Origin: Bacillota bacterium
Lineage (GTDB): Bacteria > Bacillota > Clostridia > Christensenellales > Aristaeellaceae
Reading direction: 5' to 3'
DNA length: 64,000 bases
Assembly: GCA_023444095.1 (NCBI GenBank)
Contig: JAEZRP010000030.1
Span: 49,543 to 113,542, forward strand
Shown: positions 23,470-31,472 of the stretch, piece by piece
Layout: every line of letters starts with the position of its first letter
Position numbering within the stretch: position 1 is the first letter of the stretch
Program-made: the position numbers and the translations under genes
The notes under the pieces: generated by a model
Seen by the model: the letters and a program-made list of their open reading frames with translations, nothing else
Databases searched by the model: none
Told to the model about the DNA's origin: nothing

Positions 23470-24249
23470 GTGTTCAATTATATCAGATATTATATGAGCG
23501 ATCCGGTCAACATGATTATCTTCTTTGCGATCGCTCTGCCGGGGCGACTTTTGGCCATCTCGATGCACGAGGCGGCGCACGCATGGGTGGCAGACAGGTG
23601 CGGCGATCCGACGGCACGCATGCTGGGCCGCGTGACGCTCAACCCGCTCAGGCATCTGGACCCGATCGGTACGCTCATGATGGTGTTCGTCGGCTTCGGC
23701 TGGGCGAAGCCCGTGCCCGTCAATCCGCGCAACTTCCGAAACTATCGGCGCGACGACATCCTCGTGTCCGTCGCAGGCGTTACGACGAACTTCATTATGT
23801 TCCTCGTGAGCTGCGCTGTGATGTACGCCTTGGCGGGACTCGCGCTCGCGCGGATCGTCGGGACGGGAATCAATTACGACCCGAACATGATCACCCTCTT
23901 TTTGAGGGAACCGTATTCCTTCAGCCAAGTTCTGATCGTCCCCGCGTTCGGGCAGATCGCGGGCTACGCCTACCAGATGCTGATGTACTTCGTACTGACA
24001 AACCTCGTGCTGGCGGTGTTCAATCTGATCCCCGTGCCGCCGCTCGACGGCTACCACGTCGTGAACGATCTTCTCCTCAGGCGCTCGGTCTTCGCCTCGC
24101 CCCGCGCGACGCAGATCTCGTCGCTGGTGCTGTTCGGTCTGATGTTTACGGGCGTCATCTCGACTGCGATCGGGGCGGTGCAGGACTTCATATTCGGCGC
24201 GGCTGGCGATCTGTTTGGGAACATCTTTCGCGCGATGGGCATTTACTGA
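23470..24249 (+). CDS. Site-2 protease family (M50) membrane metallopeptidase
   Basis: A 259-residue polytopic membrane protein of the compact M50 group (YwhC/Rip-like, no PDZ). The zinc motif HEAAH is in SMHEAAHAWVADR inside the first membrane segment, and the third ligand is in NLIPVPPLDGYHV, the conserved NPxPPLDG block of the last core helix. The GDPTARMLGRVTLNP loop is also typical. It would cleave membrane-embedded substrates, which are unknown. GTG 23470 has GGAGG 5 nt upstream and is favoured over ATG 23455, which would leave a nine-base leader without SD. Its stop overlaps the scpA start (TGATG). Confidence 0.87.
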   Translation: MFNYIRYYMSDPVNMIIFFAIALPGRLLAISMHEAAHAWVADRCGDPTARMLGRVTLNPLRHLDPIGTLMMVFVGFGWAKPVPVNPRNFRNYRRDDILVSVAGVTTNFIMFLVSCAVMYALAGLALARIVGTGINYDPNMITLFLREPYSFSQVLIVPAFGQIAGYAYQMLMYFVLTNLVLAVFNLIPVPPLDGYHVVNDLLLRRSVFASPRATQISSLVLFGLMFTGVISTAIGAVQDFIFGAAGDLFGNIFRAMGIY

Positions 24250-24998
24250 TGGCGTACTCGGTCACCCTCAAGGAGTTTGACGGCCCGCTCGATCTGCTCC
24301 TTTCTCTGATCGGCAAGGCGCGCATCGACATACAGGAGATCTTCGTCTCCCAGATTACGGAGCAGTACCTCGCCTTCATGGGCCAGGTGGGCGAGCTCGA
24401 CATGGACAGCGCGAGCGAGTTTCTGCAGATGGCCGCGACGCTCATCGAGATCAAGTCGCGCGCCATGCTCCCCAAGCCCCCGCGCGCGGAGGATGAGGAC
24501 GCTCTGACGCCGGAGGAGGCGCTGGTGATCCAGCTCACGGAATACAAGCGCTTCAAGGAAGCTTCCCAGGAGATGCGGACGCTGGAGATGGAGGCGAAGG
24601 CGCTCCTCACCAAGCTTCCGGAGGAGTTCCCCCTGCCGCCGCAGGAGATCGAGCTGACCGGGCTGACCCTCGAGCGGCTCTCTCGCGCGTTTTTGAAGGT
24701 AGTCAGAAGGTTCGAGGAGAGCGGGACGGGATCGGACGTGCAGAGGCACATCCGGCGCGACCAGTACACGGTGTCGGAGTGCATGCACCGCATCTCCCGG
24801 CGCGTGCGGCTGGGGCGCTGTGCGTTCTCGGCGCTTTTTGAGGATGTGCGCACGAAGGACGAACTGATCACCATGTTTCTGGCGGTTCTCGAGATGGTGA
24901 AGCATGCCCGGCTCGTCGTTGCGCAGGCCGGCATCTATCAGGAGATCTATCTCGACAGGCCGGCGCGCCCGGAACAAAACGATGAGCAGGGCGTCTAA
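24249..24998 (+). CDS. scpA: Segregation and condensation protein A (kleisin)
   Basis: A 249-residue kleisin of the Smc-ScpA-ScpB condensin complex. The N-terminal SMC-neck-binding part has FDGPLDLLLSLIGKARIDI and LVIQLTEYKRFKEA; the MAATLIEIKSRAMLP block is diagnostic; the C-terminal winged helix has AFSALFEDVRTKDELITMFLAVLEMVKHARL. It acts on the chromosome as the ring-closing subunit. The start overlaps the M50 stop, an arrangement seen in several clostridial genomes. scpB is not next to it but lies convergently about 1.1 kb away. Confidence 0.95.
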   Translation: MAYSVTLKEFDGPLDLLLSLIGKARIDIQEIFVSQITEQYLAFMGQVGELDMDSASEFLQMAATLIEIKSRAMLPKPPRAEDEDALTPEEALVIQLTEYKRFKEASQEMRTLEMEAKALLTKLPEEFPLPPQEIELTGLTLERLSRAFLKVVRRFEESGTGSDVQRHIRRDQYTVSECMHRISRRVRLGRCAFSALFEDVRTKDELITMFLAVLEMVKHARLVVAQAGIYQEIYLDRPARPEQNDEQGV

Positions 24999-25027
24999 CA
25001 GGTAAATCAGATGGGGAGGGGTCATCG

Positions 25028-26038
25028 ATGAAGAGGGTTCTGTCCGTGATGGTCGCGGTGCTTCTCGTTGCCTGCTGCCTGCCCGCGCAGGCCGACAGCT
25101 ATGGCACGTACACTGAGTACACGACGATGGCCGGCGCGTCCGCCGGCGTCATCAGCAACATTGAGCGGGCCGTGGGCGCCATCGACGGGACGTACGTGCC
25201 CTACGGCGGCTCGTTCTCCTTCAACGATATCGTGGGGCCACGAACGGAGGCCTACGGCTACGTGAACGGCGAAAACGGGCGCGGCGCGACCGTGGTCGGC
25301 GGCGGCGTATCCCAGGTCGCGACAACCCTGTACCTCGCACTCCTCGACATTCCCGGGATCGTCTACACCGAGGTCGACACCTACGGCGACAAGTTCATCG
25401 GCAATTATGTCTCCGACGGGGCCCTCGCGGTCGTCACCGATTATTCCGCTGGCACCGATTTCCAGTTTGAGAACTACGAGGACGATCTGACCGTCTATAT
25501 GTGGACGGACGGCGAGTTCTGCTACTGCTCCATCGAGGTCGGCGCTTCCTCCAACTGGTCGGATGACGACGGCTACGCGCTCGTCGCGTCTGCGAGCTTC
25601 GAGCTTTCCGGCACCGCCGGGCTCAAGAATAACGTGACCCGGGCGGCCGACAGCGTGTCGGGCGTCCTGCTCGCCTCCGGTGACGAGTTCTCCTTCAACG
25701 ACCTCGTCGGGCCGCGCACCGAGGCGTACGGTTACGTTTCGGCCGTCAACGGCCGGGGCGTCAACGTCGTCGGCGGCGGCGTGGCGCAGGTCGCGAGCGT
25801 CGTCTGGCTCGCCGTCAAGCAGCTCGACGACATCACCATCATCGAAAAGTCCACCTACGGCAACAACTACGCGCAGTCCTACGTTTCCAGCTCCTCAGAC
25901 GCCATCGTCACCGATTACAACGCCGGGACCGACTTCTCGTTCCGCTATACGGGCGACGGGCTCCTCGCCATCTACGTCTATGTCGACGGCGATTTCCTCG
26001 TTTGCGACGTGTACGAGTCGGGCGGGCTGAGCTGGTAG
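25028..26038 (+). CDS. Secreted protein with two VanW-like domains
   Basis: A 336-residue exported protein: signal peptide MKRVLSVMVAVLLVACCLPA, cleavage near QAD, and then two tandem copies of the VanW core. Copy 1 (~55-150) has FSFNDIVGPRTEAYGY and GGGVSQVATTLY; copy 2 (~215-310) has FSFNDLVGPRTEAYGY and GGGVAQVASVVW. Each is followed by a TYG...YVS...VTDYxAGTDFxF segment, so the internal duplication covers ~150 residues. VanW occurs in some glycopeptide-resistance clusters but is common elsewhere and its biochemistry is unknown. GGGGAGGGG precedes ATG 25028. No van genes adjoin. Confidence 0.87.
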   Translation: MKRVLSVMVAVLLVACCLPAQADSYGTYTEYTTMAGASAGVISNIERAVGAIDGTYVPYGGSFSFNDIVGPRTEAYGYVNGENGRGATVVGGGVSQVATTLYLALLDIPGIVYTEVDTYGDKFIGNYVSDGALAVVTDYSAGTDFQFENYEDDLTVYMWTDGEFCYCSIEVGASSNWSDDDGYALVASASFELSGTAGLKNNVTRAADSVSGVLLASGDEFSFNDLVGPRTEAYGYVSAVNGRGVNVVGGGVAQVASVVWLAVKQLDDITIIEKSTYGNNYAQSYVSSSSDAIVTDYNAGTDFSFRYTGDGLLAIYVYVDGDFLVCDVYESGGLSW

Positions 26039-26090
26039 GAGGAACGCTGCCCGAAAGGGATTGAGATTACCCGGAAACCTGACAAAAATG

Positions 26091-26138
26091 GCGCCCCGGC
26101 GCCGTGTGGGAAAAGCACACGGCGCCGAGGGCGCTTTT
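26091..26138. terminator. Strong bidirectional terminator between vanW-like and scpB genes
   Basis: GCGCCC plus CGGCGCCGTGTG (26091-26108), loop GGAAAAG, CACACGGCGCCG, one unpaired A, GGGCGC (26116-26134), then TTTT. It is an 18-bp stem between convergent genes. Confidence 0.85.
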
Positions 26139-26141
26139 GGA

Positions 26142-26708
26142 TTATTCTTCGAAGGGGCCTTTGGGAAGCGCTGCGTCGGACGCGGGGTGTACGGTCTCAA
26201 GCTCGTTGATGTCCGGGAGCTGGGAGAGGGCCTCGATGCCGAAATGCATGAGGAATTTATCCGTGGTGCGGTATTCGATGGGTCGGCCAAGCGTCTCGCG
26301 CCGGCCGCATTCTTCGATCAGTCCGCGCTTCATCAGGAACTGCACGGAGTAATCGCACTTGACGCCGCGCACGCCCTCGATCTCGGCCTTTGTGGTGGGC
26401 TGGCGGTACGCGATCACCGACAACGTTTCGAGCACCGCCTGCGAGAGCGGCTGGCGCCTGAGCGGCTGGAGGAACGCCTCGACGCGGCTGATGTACGCGG
26501 GGTTGATGGACAAATAGGCCTCCCCGCCGTTGCGGTTCAGCCGAAGGCCGCGCCCGGTCTCCTCGTACCCGCGCGCCATCTGGTCGAGGGCCGATTCCAT
26601 CTCGAGCTCGGTCAGGTTCATCGAGTGGGCAAGCTCCCGGACGTTCACCGGGTCGCCCGACACGAACAGGATTGCCTCCACGGCTGCCATGATCTCCGAA
26701 AACTGCAT
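26142..26708 (-). CDS. scpB: Segregation and condensation protein B
   Basis: A 188-residue ScpB, the winged-helix partner that dimerises on ScpA in the bacterial condensin. Seen are AVEAILFVSGDPVNVRELA, GRGLRLNRNGGEAYLS, LSQAVLETLSVIAYRQPTTKAEIEGVRG and CGRRETLGRPIEYRTTDKFLMHFG, spread over both winged helices. ATG 26708 has GGAGG at good spacing (GCGGAGGAAATCAT before it). It is normally the gene directly after scpA; here it is monocistronic, on the opposite strand, with a VanW-like gene between them. Confidence 0.94.
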   Translation of the reverse strand: MQFSEIMAAVEAILFVSGDPVNVRELAHSMNLTELEMESALDQMARGYEETGRGLRLNRNGGEAYLSINPAYISRVEAFLQPLRRQPLSQAVLETLSVIAYRQPTTKAEIEGVRGVKCDYSVQFLMKRGLIEECGRRETLGRPIEYRTTDKFLMHFGIEALSQLPDINELETVHPASDAALPKGPFEE

Positions 26709-26840
26709 ATGATTTCCTCCGCATGCCATTATAAAGGTTCGCGAGGGGACATGTCAACGCTTACATGGAGGCAAGCCGCTTTGCGGCCATGCGTCGGGCC
26801 ATCGAACCCCTCCGAAGTTTAGGGGGCGCTTGGCTTTGCG

Positions 26841-26869
26841 TTGCTTTGCGAGGGCAAAGGTGCTATAAT
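26841..26869 (+). promoter_or_regulatory. Promoter of the gene at 26900
   Basis: TTGCTT (26841-26846), 17-nt spacer, TATAAT (26864-26869). Confidence 0.55.
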
Positions 26870-26899
26870 ACCGACAGAAATGGCACGGAGGTTATGGAT

Positions 26900-27754
26900 A
26901 TGAAAATGTTCCCGCGCACCGAGGTCGCGGGCGTGTCGCTCCCGCGCATGCTCATGGGGACCAACTGGATTCTTGGGTACAGTCATACCGGCGCGGCAGC
27001 GGATTCGCTGATTCGAGAGCGGAATTCCGCGAGCGAGGCCACGCGCGAGATCGTCAAGGCGTACCTGTCCTACGGCATCGACGCCATGATGGCGCCTTTC
27101 GGGGGCTCCGCGCCGCTGCGCGAGGGCATCAAGATGGCCGAGGATGAGATGGGCATGAAGGTTACGCTCATCGACACGCCCATCGTCGATATGCGCGACT
27201 GTCGCGAGGGCCGCGCTTCCGCCGAGGCGACGATCGCCGAGTGCGCGAAGAACGGCGCGAAATTCTGCCTTCTGCACCATTCGTCGGTGGAGCAGCTCGT
27301 CTCAAAGCTCGACCACAAGATCGTCAGGCTTCCGGATTACCTTGACATGATCCGCCAGCACGGCATGATCCCCGGGCTCTCGGCGCACATGCCGGAACTC
27401 ATCGTCTATTCGGACGAGAACGAATACGACGTTCAGACTTACATCCAGATCTACAACTGCATGGGCTTTCTGATGCAGGTTGAAATTGAAAGCGTGCGCA
27501 AGATCATTGAGAACGCGAAAAAGCCCGTCATGACCATCAAGGCGATGGCCGCCGGACGCGTGTCACCCTACGTGGGGATCACGTTCTCGTACGCGACGCT
27601 GCGCCCGCAGGATATGGTAACGGTCGGCGCGTTCACGCCCTACGAGGTACACGAGGACGTCGAGATCGCCATGGCCGCCCTTGAAAGGCGGTTCCCGGAG
27701 CTCGAGGGCCGCTCGAGCCCCAACAAGACCGTCGCGCTCGGGGGAAACGGCTGA
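26900..27754 (+). CDS. Conserved protein, possibly TIM-barrel (aldo/keto reductase-like)
   Basis: A 284-residue soluble protein. It begins with RTEVAGVSLPRMLMGTNW, reminiscent of the first strand of aldo/keto-reductase-like barrels, and alternates strands and helices through KFCLLHHSSVEQLVSK, LPDYLDMIRQHGMIPGLSAHMPELI and KKPVMTIKAMAAGR, consistent with a (beta/alpha)8 fold. I do not recognise catalytic Asp-Tyr-Lys-His residues of true aldo/keto reductases, so the function is left open. Start ATG 26900 is 8 nt after GGAGG; an ATG at 26894 is too close to it. A strong terminator follows at 27760. Confidence 0.75.
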   Translation: MKMFPRTEVAGVSLPRMLMGTNWILGYSHTGAAADSLIRERNSASEATREIVKAYLSYGIDAMMAPFGGSAPLREGIKMAEDEMGMKVTLIDTPIVDMRDCREGRASAEATIAECAKNGAKFCLLHHSSVEQLVSKLDHKIVRLPDYLDMIRQHGMIPGLSAHMPELIVYSDENEYDVQTYIQIYNCMGFLMQVEIESVRKIIENAKKPVMTIKAMAAGRVSPYVGITFSYATLRPQDMVTVGAFTPYEVHEDVEIAMAALERRFPELEGRSSPNKTVALGGNG

Positions 27755-27759
27755 AGATA

Positions 27760-27790
27760 GACCCGGAGGAGAAATCCTCCGGGTCTTTCT
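27760..27790. terminator. Intrinsic terminator between convergent genes
   Basis: GACCCGGAGGA (27760-27770), loop GAAA, TCCTCCGGGTC (27775-27785), then TTTCT. It has a perfect 11-bp stem. Confidence 0.9.
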
Positions 27791-27793
27791 GCG

Positions 27794-28240
27794 CTATACG
27801 GCGGAGACCTTTCGGATATCATCCGCGAGCGGGATTTTTGAACAGAGCTCCGCGATCAGATCGAACGGAATCCGGCCTTCGCGTCGGAAGCGGATGCAGG
27901 ACTTTCCCATGTCGAGCCTGCCGACCCCCGCCTTTTCATATTCGGCTTCGAACCAGGCGCGTACCTCCGGAAATACGGATAGACCCATGTGGTAGAGAGA
28001 CAGATACTGCTTTTGCGAGCCGATACTGACAAATGGCAGCGGGTCCTTCGGGTTTCCCCGATATCCCGCCGGATAGATCGAATGGGGAACGACGTAGGTG
28101 ATCATGTCGTAGAGCATCGTCTCCTCGAATCCGTCCGGGAGGCCGCGGCGAACGGCGTCGCGCAGCGCGGCGACGGCGGTCTGCCTGGGTTCGGGCAGCT
28201 GAGCAATATACTCCTCCGGACTGTCTGCGACATATCGCAT
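27794..28240 (-). CDS. DUF1801 family protein (YdhG-like)
   Basis: A 148-residue small soluble protein. The N-terminal AALRDAVRRGLPDGFEETMLYDMITYVVP and PLPFVSIGSQKQYLSLYHMGL blocks match the DUF1801/YdhG-YjbR-like fold, and the C-terminal MGKSCIRFRREGRIPFDLIAEL is the usual ending of the family. Molecular function is unknown. ATG 28240 has GGAGGGATCGGAATC before it and excludes the 20-residue basic extension of the longer frame. It is downstream of, and in the same direction as, the zinc-ribbon gene. Confidence 0.8.
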   Translation of the reverse strand: MRYVADSPEEYIAQLPEPRQTAVAALRDAVRRGLPDGFEETMLYDMITYVVPHSIYPAGYRGNPKDPLPFVSIGSQKQYLSLYHMGLSVFPEVRAWFEAEYEKAGVGRLDMGKSCIRFRREGRIPFDLIAELCSKIPLADDIRKVSAV

Positions 28241-28328
28241 GATTCCGATCCCTCCCTCGCGTTTCTTAGCCCTCGGAGGACACTTCTTCATTGTTATCAA
28301 CGCCTGAAGCCGCCTCTGAACCGCTCCC

Positions 28329-28718
28329 CTATTCCGGAAGCTTCTTCCCGCACCTTTTGCAGAAGCGGTATCCTTCCTCCGTGCGTGCGCCGCAGAACGG
28401 GCAGAAGACAGCGTCGGAATCCGCGTCGGGCGCGGGGGAGTCGCTCCGTCCGCCGAAGCGCTCGTTCAGCGGATCGGGCTCCTCGCCCGTATCCGTGATA
28501 TCGAAATCCGAGAAGCGGTTCTTGCCCATGGCGTTTGCGAAGTTGTAGATCGCGCCGATGATTCCGATGACGACAAAGCAGACGGGGACCAGCACAAAGA
28601 GGCCGGGCGCGCCGAACGACGATGCGAAGGATGCCATGCCACCCGAGATGATGGCGAAAACGATCATAAATACGCCGCCGAGGAACGACGGCCCGCGTCC
28701 CGGTTTCACGCTCTTCAT
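28329..28718 (-). CDS. Membrane protein with C-terminal zinc ribbon
   Basis: A 129-residue protein. Two hydrophobic segments (~12-32 and ~38-60) are followed by an acidic linker and a C-terminal zinc ribbon with two CxxC pairs: FCPFCGAR and FCKRCGKKLPE, the common bacterial zinc-ribbon ending. AGGGAGGGGATTTC precedes the ATG. The role is unknown; such proteins are widespread in Clostridia. It is probably co-transcribed with the DUF1801 gene. Confidence 0.75.
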   Translation of the reverse strand: MKSVKPGRGPSFLGGVFMIVFAIISGGMASFASSFGAPGLFVLVPVCFVVIGIIGAIYNFANAMGKNRFSDFDITDTGEEPDPLNERFGGRSDSPAPDADSDAVFCPFCGARTEEGYRFCKRCGKKLPE

Positions 28719-28870
28719 GAAATCCCCTCCCTGAACCTATGATACCAAACTCCATCCCATTGGACAACCGATCGCATTCCAAATGTTCCCAATACCGCTT
28801 CAAAACCGAAAAACAGAGCCTCAAGAAGCTGAATCAGAAACCAGAATGTTTCACTCTCCAATGACCTCAG

Positions 28871-28990
28871 CCGGCGCGAGTGGGGCTGGTCCCCCGCGAA
28901 GTGCCGCACATCATGATGCCATTCCCTATCCGGGATTCTTAAGGGCCAATGGCCCTTCGGCGGAGAGCCGGGCGCAGCGCCCCCGGCACG
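28871..28990 (-). repeat. Three-hairpin intergenic element, copy H (minus orientation)
   Basis: Read on the minus strand: module 1 GCCGGGGGC/GCGCCCGGC (28967-28987, loop GCT), module 2 AAGGGCC/GGCCCTT (28941-28957, loop ATT), module 3 a weaker GC stem (about 28871-28906). The AraC-type gene reads through module 1 and stops inside module 2. Confidence 0.6.
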
Positions 28991-29868
28991 CCCTCCGGCA
29001 TTCCACCCGTGATCCTCGTCGACTCCGCCCTGTACCGTGCCGGCGTCGTCCCGGCGATGGCCCGGAAGTGGCGGATGAAGTTGACGGGATCGGAGTAGCC
29101 GACGAGGAAGGCGATTTCGGCGACGGAGCGGTCGGTGGCGCGCAGAAGGCGCTGGGCGTCGGTGACACGACAGGCGTGAAGGTAGCGGTAGGGCGGCATG
29201 CCCATCTGGCGGGTGAAGAGACGGATGAGGTGGTATTGGGAGAGTGAAATTTCGCGGGTAAAGTCGTCCATGGACAGATTTTGCGCGCAATTTTGTCTAA
29301 TGTAGTCGGCGAGGCGGCGGATATCGGCGCGCCCGAGGGGCGTTTCGTCGCCTTCGGCGAGAGAGCGCATCATCCCGGTGAGGATGGAGGAGACGGCGTC
29401 CGACATCTCGGCCATGGCGGCAACGTCGCGGCGCGTGGCGAACCGGAAGACGCGCTCGAAGGCTGCGCGCGCCTCGTCGGGCGCGCGCAGCGCGACGGGG
29501 GTGAGATGGGTCATAAGCGCCGCACGATAGCCCAGAAGGCCGTCGCCGACCGCATGCAGCCATGAGAATTCCCAACGCCCCCCCGGCCTTGTGCGGTATT
29601 CGTGGTAGGTATCGCAAAAAATCGCGACGCACGAGCCCGGCTCGAGCAGGCAGGTCTGATTTTGCCACTTCAGTTCCCCGCGCCCCGCGTGGGTCAGCAT
29701 GAGAAGCGCCTGATCCTTCGAGTCCCGGCGCGTGAAATAGTCTGCGCCCGCATCGAAGTAGCCCGCCTCCGTCACGCGGAAGGGGAAGGCGCGCGCCGCG
29801 TCGCCCGCCGGGATGTACGTCTCCGACAGGGGCGAAATGTCCATCACATATTCCAGCAATTTCCCCAC
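28939..29868 (-). CDS. AraC-family transcriptional regulator of the sugar locus
   Basis: A 309-residue regulator. An N-terminal cupin-type sensing domain (~30-150, with ELKWQNQTCLLEPGSC and YHEYRTRPGG) precedes a C-terminal pair of helix-turn-helices: LSMDDFTREISLSQYHLIRLFTRQ is the first, and VAEIAFLVGYSDPVNFIRHFR the second, ending in GTTPARYR. It is divergent from the isomerase gene 109 nt away and probably controls that locus in response to a sugar. The final ~22 residues (GGMPEGVPGALRPALRRRAIGP) are encoded by the intergenic hairpin element. GTG 29868 is used; ATG 29844 is an alternative. Confidence 0.87.
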   Translation of the reverse strand: MGKLLEYVMDISPLSETYIPAGDAARAFPFRVTEAGYFDAGADYFTRRDSKDQALLMLTHAGRGELKWQNQTCLLEPGSCVAIFCDTYHEYRTRPGGRWEFSWLHAVGDGLLGYRAALMTHLTPVALRAPDEARAAFERVFRFATRRDVAAMAEMSDAVSSILTGMMRSLAEGDETPLGRADIRRLADYIRQNCAQNLSMDDFTREISLSQYHLIRLFTRQMGMPPYRYLHACRVTDAQRLLRATDRSVAEIAFLVGYSDPVNFIRHFRAIAGTTPARYRAESTRITGGMPEGVPGALRPALRRRAIGP

Positions 29869-29914
29869 GCTCCCATGACAGCAATTTCATACTATGATTC
29901 GACAAGAACATGCC

Positions 29915-29943
29915 TTGTTCCTGTGTTGAAATCGGGTTATATT
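29915..29943 (+). promoter_or_regulatory. Promoter of the isomerase-glycosidase operon
   Basis: TTGTTC (29915-29920), 17-nt spacer, TATATT (29938-29943), in the divergent region shared with the AraC-type regulator. Confidence 0.5.
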
Positions 29944-29976
29944 TTGGGTAAAGAATCGGATGCGGGAGGGACTCAC

Positions 29977-31470
29977 ATGCGGAAAGCGAGAATTGGCCTT
30001 TACAGCGCGGGACTGAAGGCGTACTGGGATCAGTTCGCGGGACTCCGGGAGCGGCTCATGGGCTACAACGCGTTCATCGAAGGGCGGCTTGCGGCGTTCG
30101 GCGAGGTACATAACTTCGGGATCGTCGATACGCCCGATGCCGCGCGCGCGGCGGGCGAGTTCATGAACGCAAACAACGTCGACATCATCTTTCTTCACAG
30201 CGCGACCTACTTCACATCGAGCTGCGTCGTCCCGGTGAGCCAGATCTGCAAAGCGCCGGTGGTGGTTCTTAACCTCCAGCCCGCGCCGCGCATGAACTAC
30301 GACGGGACCGGAACGGGTGAATGGCTCGCCCAGTGCGTGGGCTGCGCGGTGCCGGAGGCCGCGAACGCCTTCGAGCGCGCGAACATTCCCTTTCGCTGCG
30401 TGAACGGGCTTCTGGGGCTCGACGAGACCCCGAAGGGCGCGGCGGCTGACGAGAGGACAAGCCAAATGGACAGCGCCGCGCGCGCGTGGAGGGAGATCGA
30501 AACGTGGGCGCGGGCTGCGGGCGTCGCAGCGGCGATGAAGCGCGCGCGGTTCGGCTTCCTCGGTGGCAACTACACCGGCATGCTCGACATGTACTCGGAC
30601 TTCACGCTCCTCTCCGCGAAGCTCGGCATCCACGTGGAGCTTCTCGAGATGTGCGACCTGGCGGCGCGGCTTGACAGGGTCTCGGACGCGGAAGTCGCCG
30701 CCATGCGCGGGAAGATCGCAGAGTTCTTCGAAATCTCCGGCGATTCGCCCTCGGACCCCATCGCCAAAAAGCCGACGGAGGAACAGCTCGACTGGTCTGC
30801 GAAGGTGGCGGTCGCGCAGCAAAGGCTGGTGGGTGATTTCGCGCTCGACGCGCTCTCCTACTACTACCACGGCGCGGAGGGCAACGAATACGAACGGATT
30901 CAGGGCGGGTTCATCGTCGGCCACTCACTTCTGACGGCGAAGGGAGTCCCCTGCGCGGGCGAGGGCGACATGAAGACCTGCGCGGCGATGAAGATTTCGG
31001 ACCTTCTCGGCGTGGGCGGCTCGTTCTCGGAGATCGTCGCGATGGACTACCTCTCGAACACGATGCTGCTCGGCCACGATGGCCCGTTCCACATCTCGAT
31101 TGCCGACGGAAAGCCCATGCTGCGCGGAATGGGCGTGTACCATGGAAAGCGCGGCAGCGGCGTGTCCGTCGAGGCGCGCGTCCGGAAGGGCCCGGTCACG
31201 ACCCTCGGCATCACCCAGACGAAAAACGGCGGGCTTCGGATGATCGCCAGCGAGGGCGAGGCGCTGGAGCTCCCCATCCTCAAGATTGGGAACACGCAGA
31301 CGCACGTCGACTTTGGAATGGATCTGGATCAATACATGGACGCGTGGTTCAAGCTCGCGCCCACGCACCACTGCGCCATGAGCGTTGGGCACAACGCGGC
31401 GCTCTTCGAGAAGGTCGCCGACCTGATGGGCATCGAGTTTTGCCGGGTCGGTTCGAGAATGGAGGGATAA
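29977..31470 (+). CDS. L-arabinose/L-fucose isomerase family protein
   Basis: A 497-residue enzyme of the AraA/FucI-like sugar isomerase superfamily. The N-terminal part is Rossmann-like (RIGLYSAGLKAYWDQF); the metal-binding Glu is in CAGEGDMKTCAAM, other likely ligands are in FSEIVAMDY and FHISIADGKP, and the C-terminal His is in KLAPTHHCAMSVGHNAALF. The family interconverts aldoses and ketoses with Mn2+. The sequence departs enough from classical AraA that the sugar cannot be named. ATG 29977 has GGGAGGG upstream. The glycosidase gene starts two bases after its stop, so the pair likely releases and isomerises one sugar. Confidence 0.8.
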   Translation: MRKARIGLYSAGLKAYWDQFAGLRERLMGYNAFIEGRLAAFGEVHNFGIVDTPDAARAAGEFMNANNVDIIFLHSATYFTSSCVVPVSQICKAPVVVLNLQPAPRMNYDGTGTGEWLAQCVGCAVPEAANAFERANIPFRCVNGLLGLDETPKGAAADERTSQMDSAARAWREIETWARAAGVAAAMKRARFGFLGGNYTGMLDMYSDFTLLSAKLGIHVELLEMCDLAARLDRVSDAEVAAMRGKIAEFFEISGDSPSDPIAKKPTEEQLDWSAKVAVAQQRLVGDFALDALSYYYHGAEGNEYERIQGGFIVGHSLLTAKGVPCAGEGDMKTCAAMKISDLLGVGGSFSEIVAMDYLSNTMLLGHDGPFHISIADGKPMLRGMGVYHGKRGSGVSVEARVRKGPVTTLGITQTKNGGLRMIASEGEALELPILKIGNTQTHVDFGMDLDQYMDAWFKLAPTHHCAMSVGHNAALFEKVADLMGIEFCRVGSRMEG

Positions 31471-31472
31471 CG

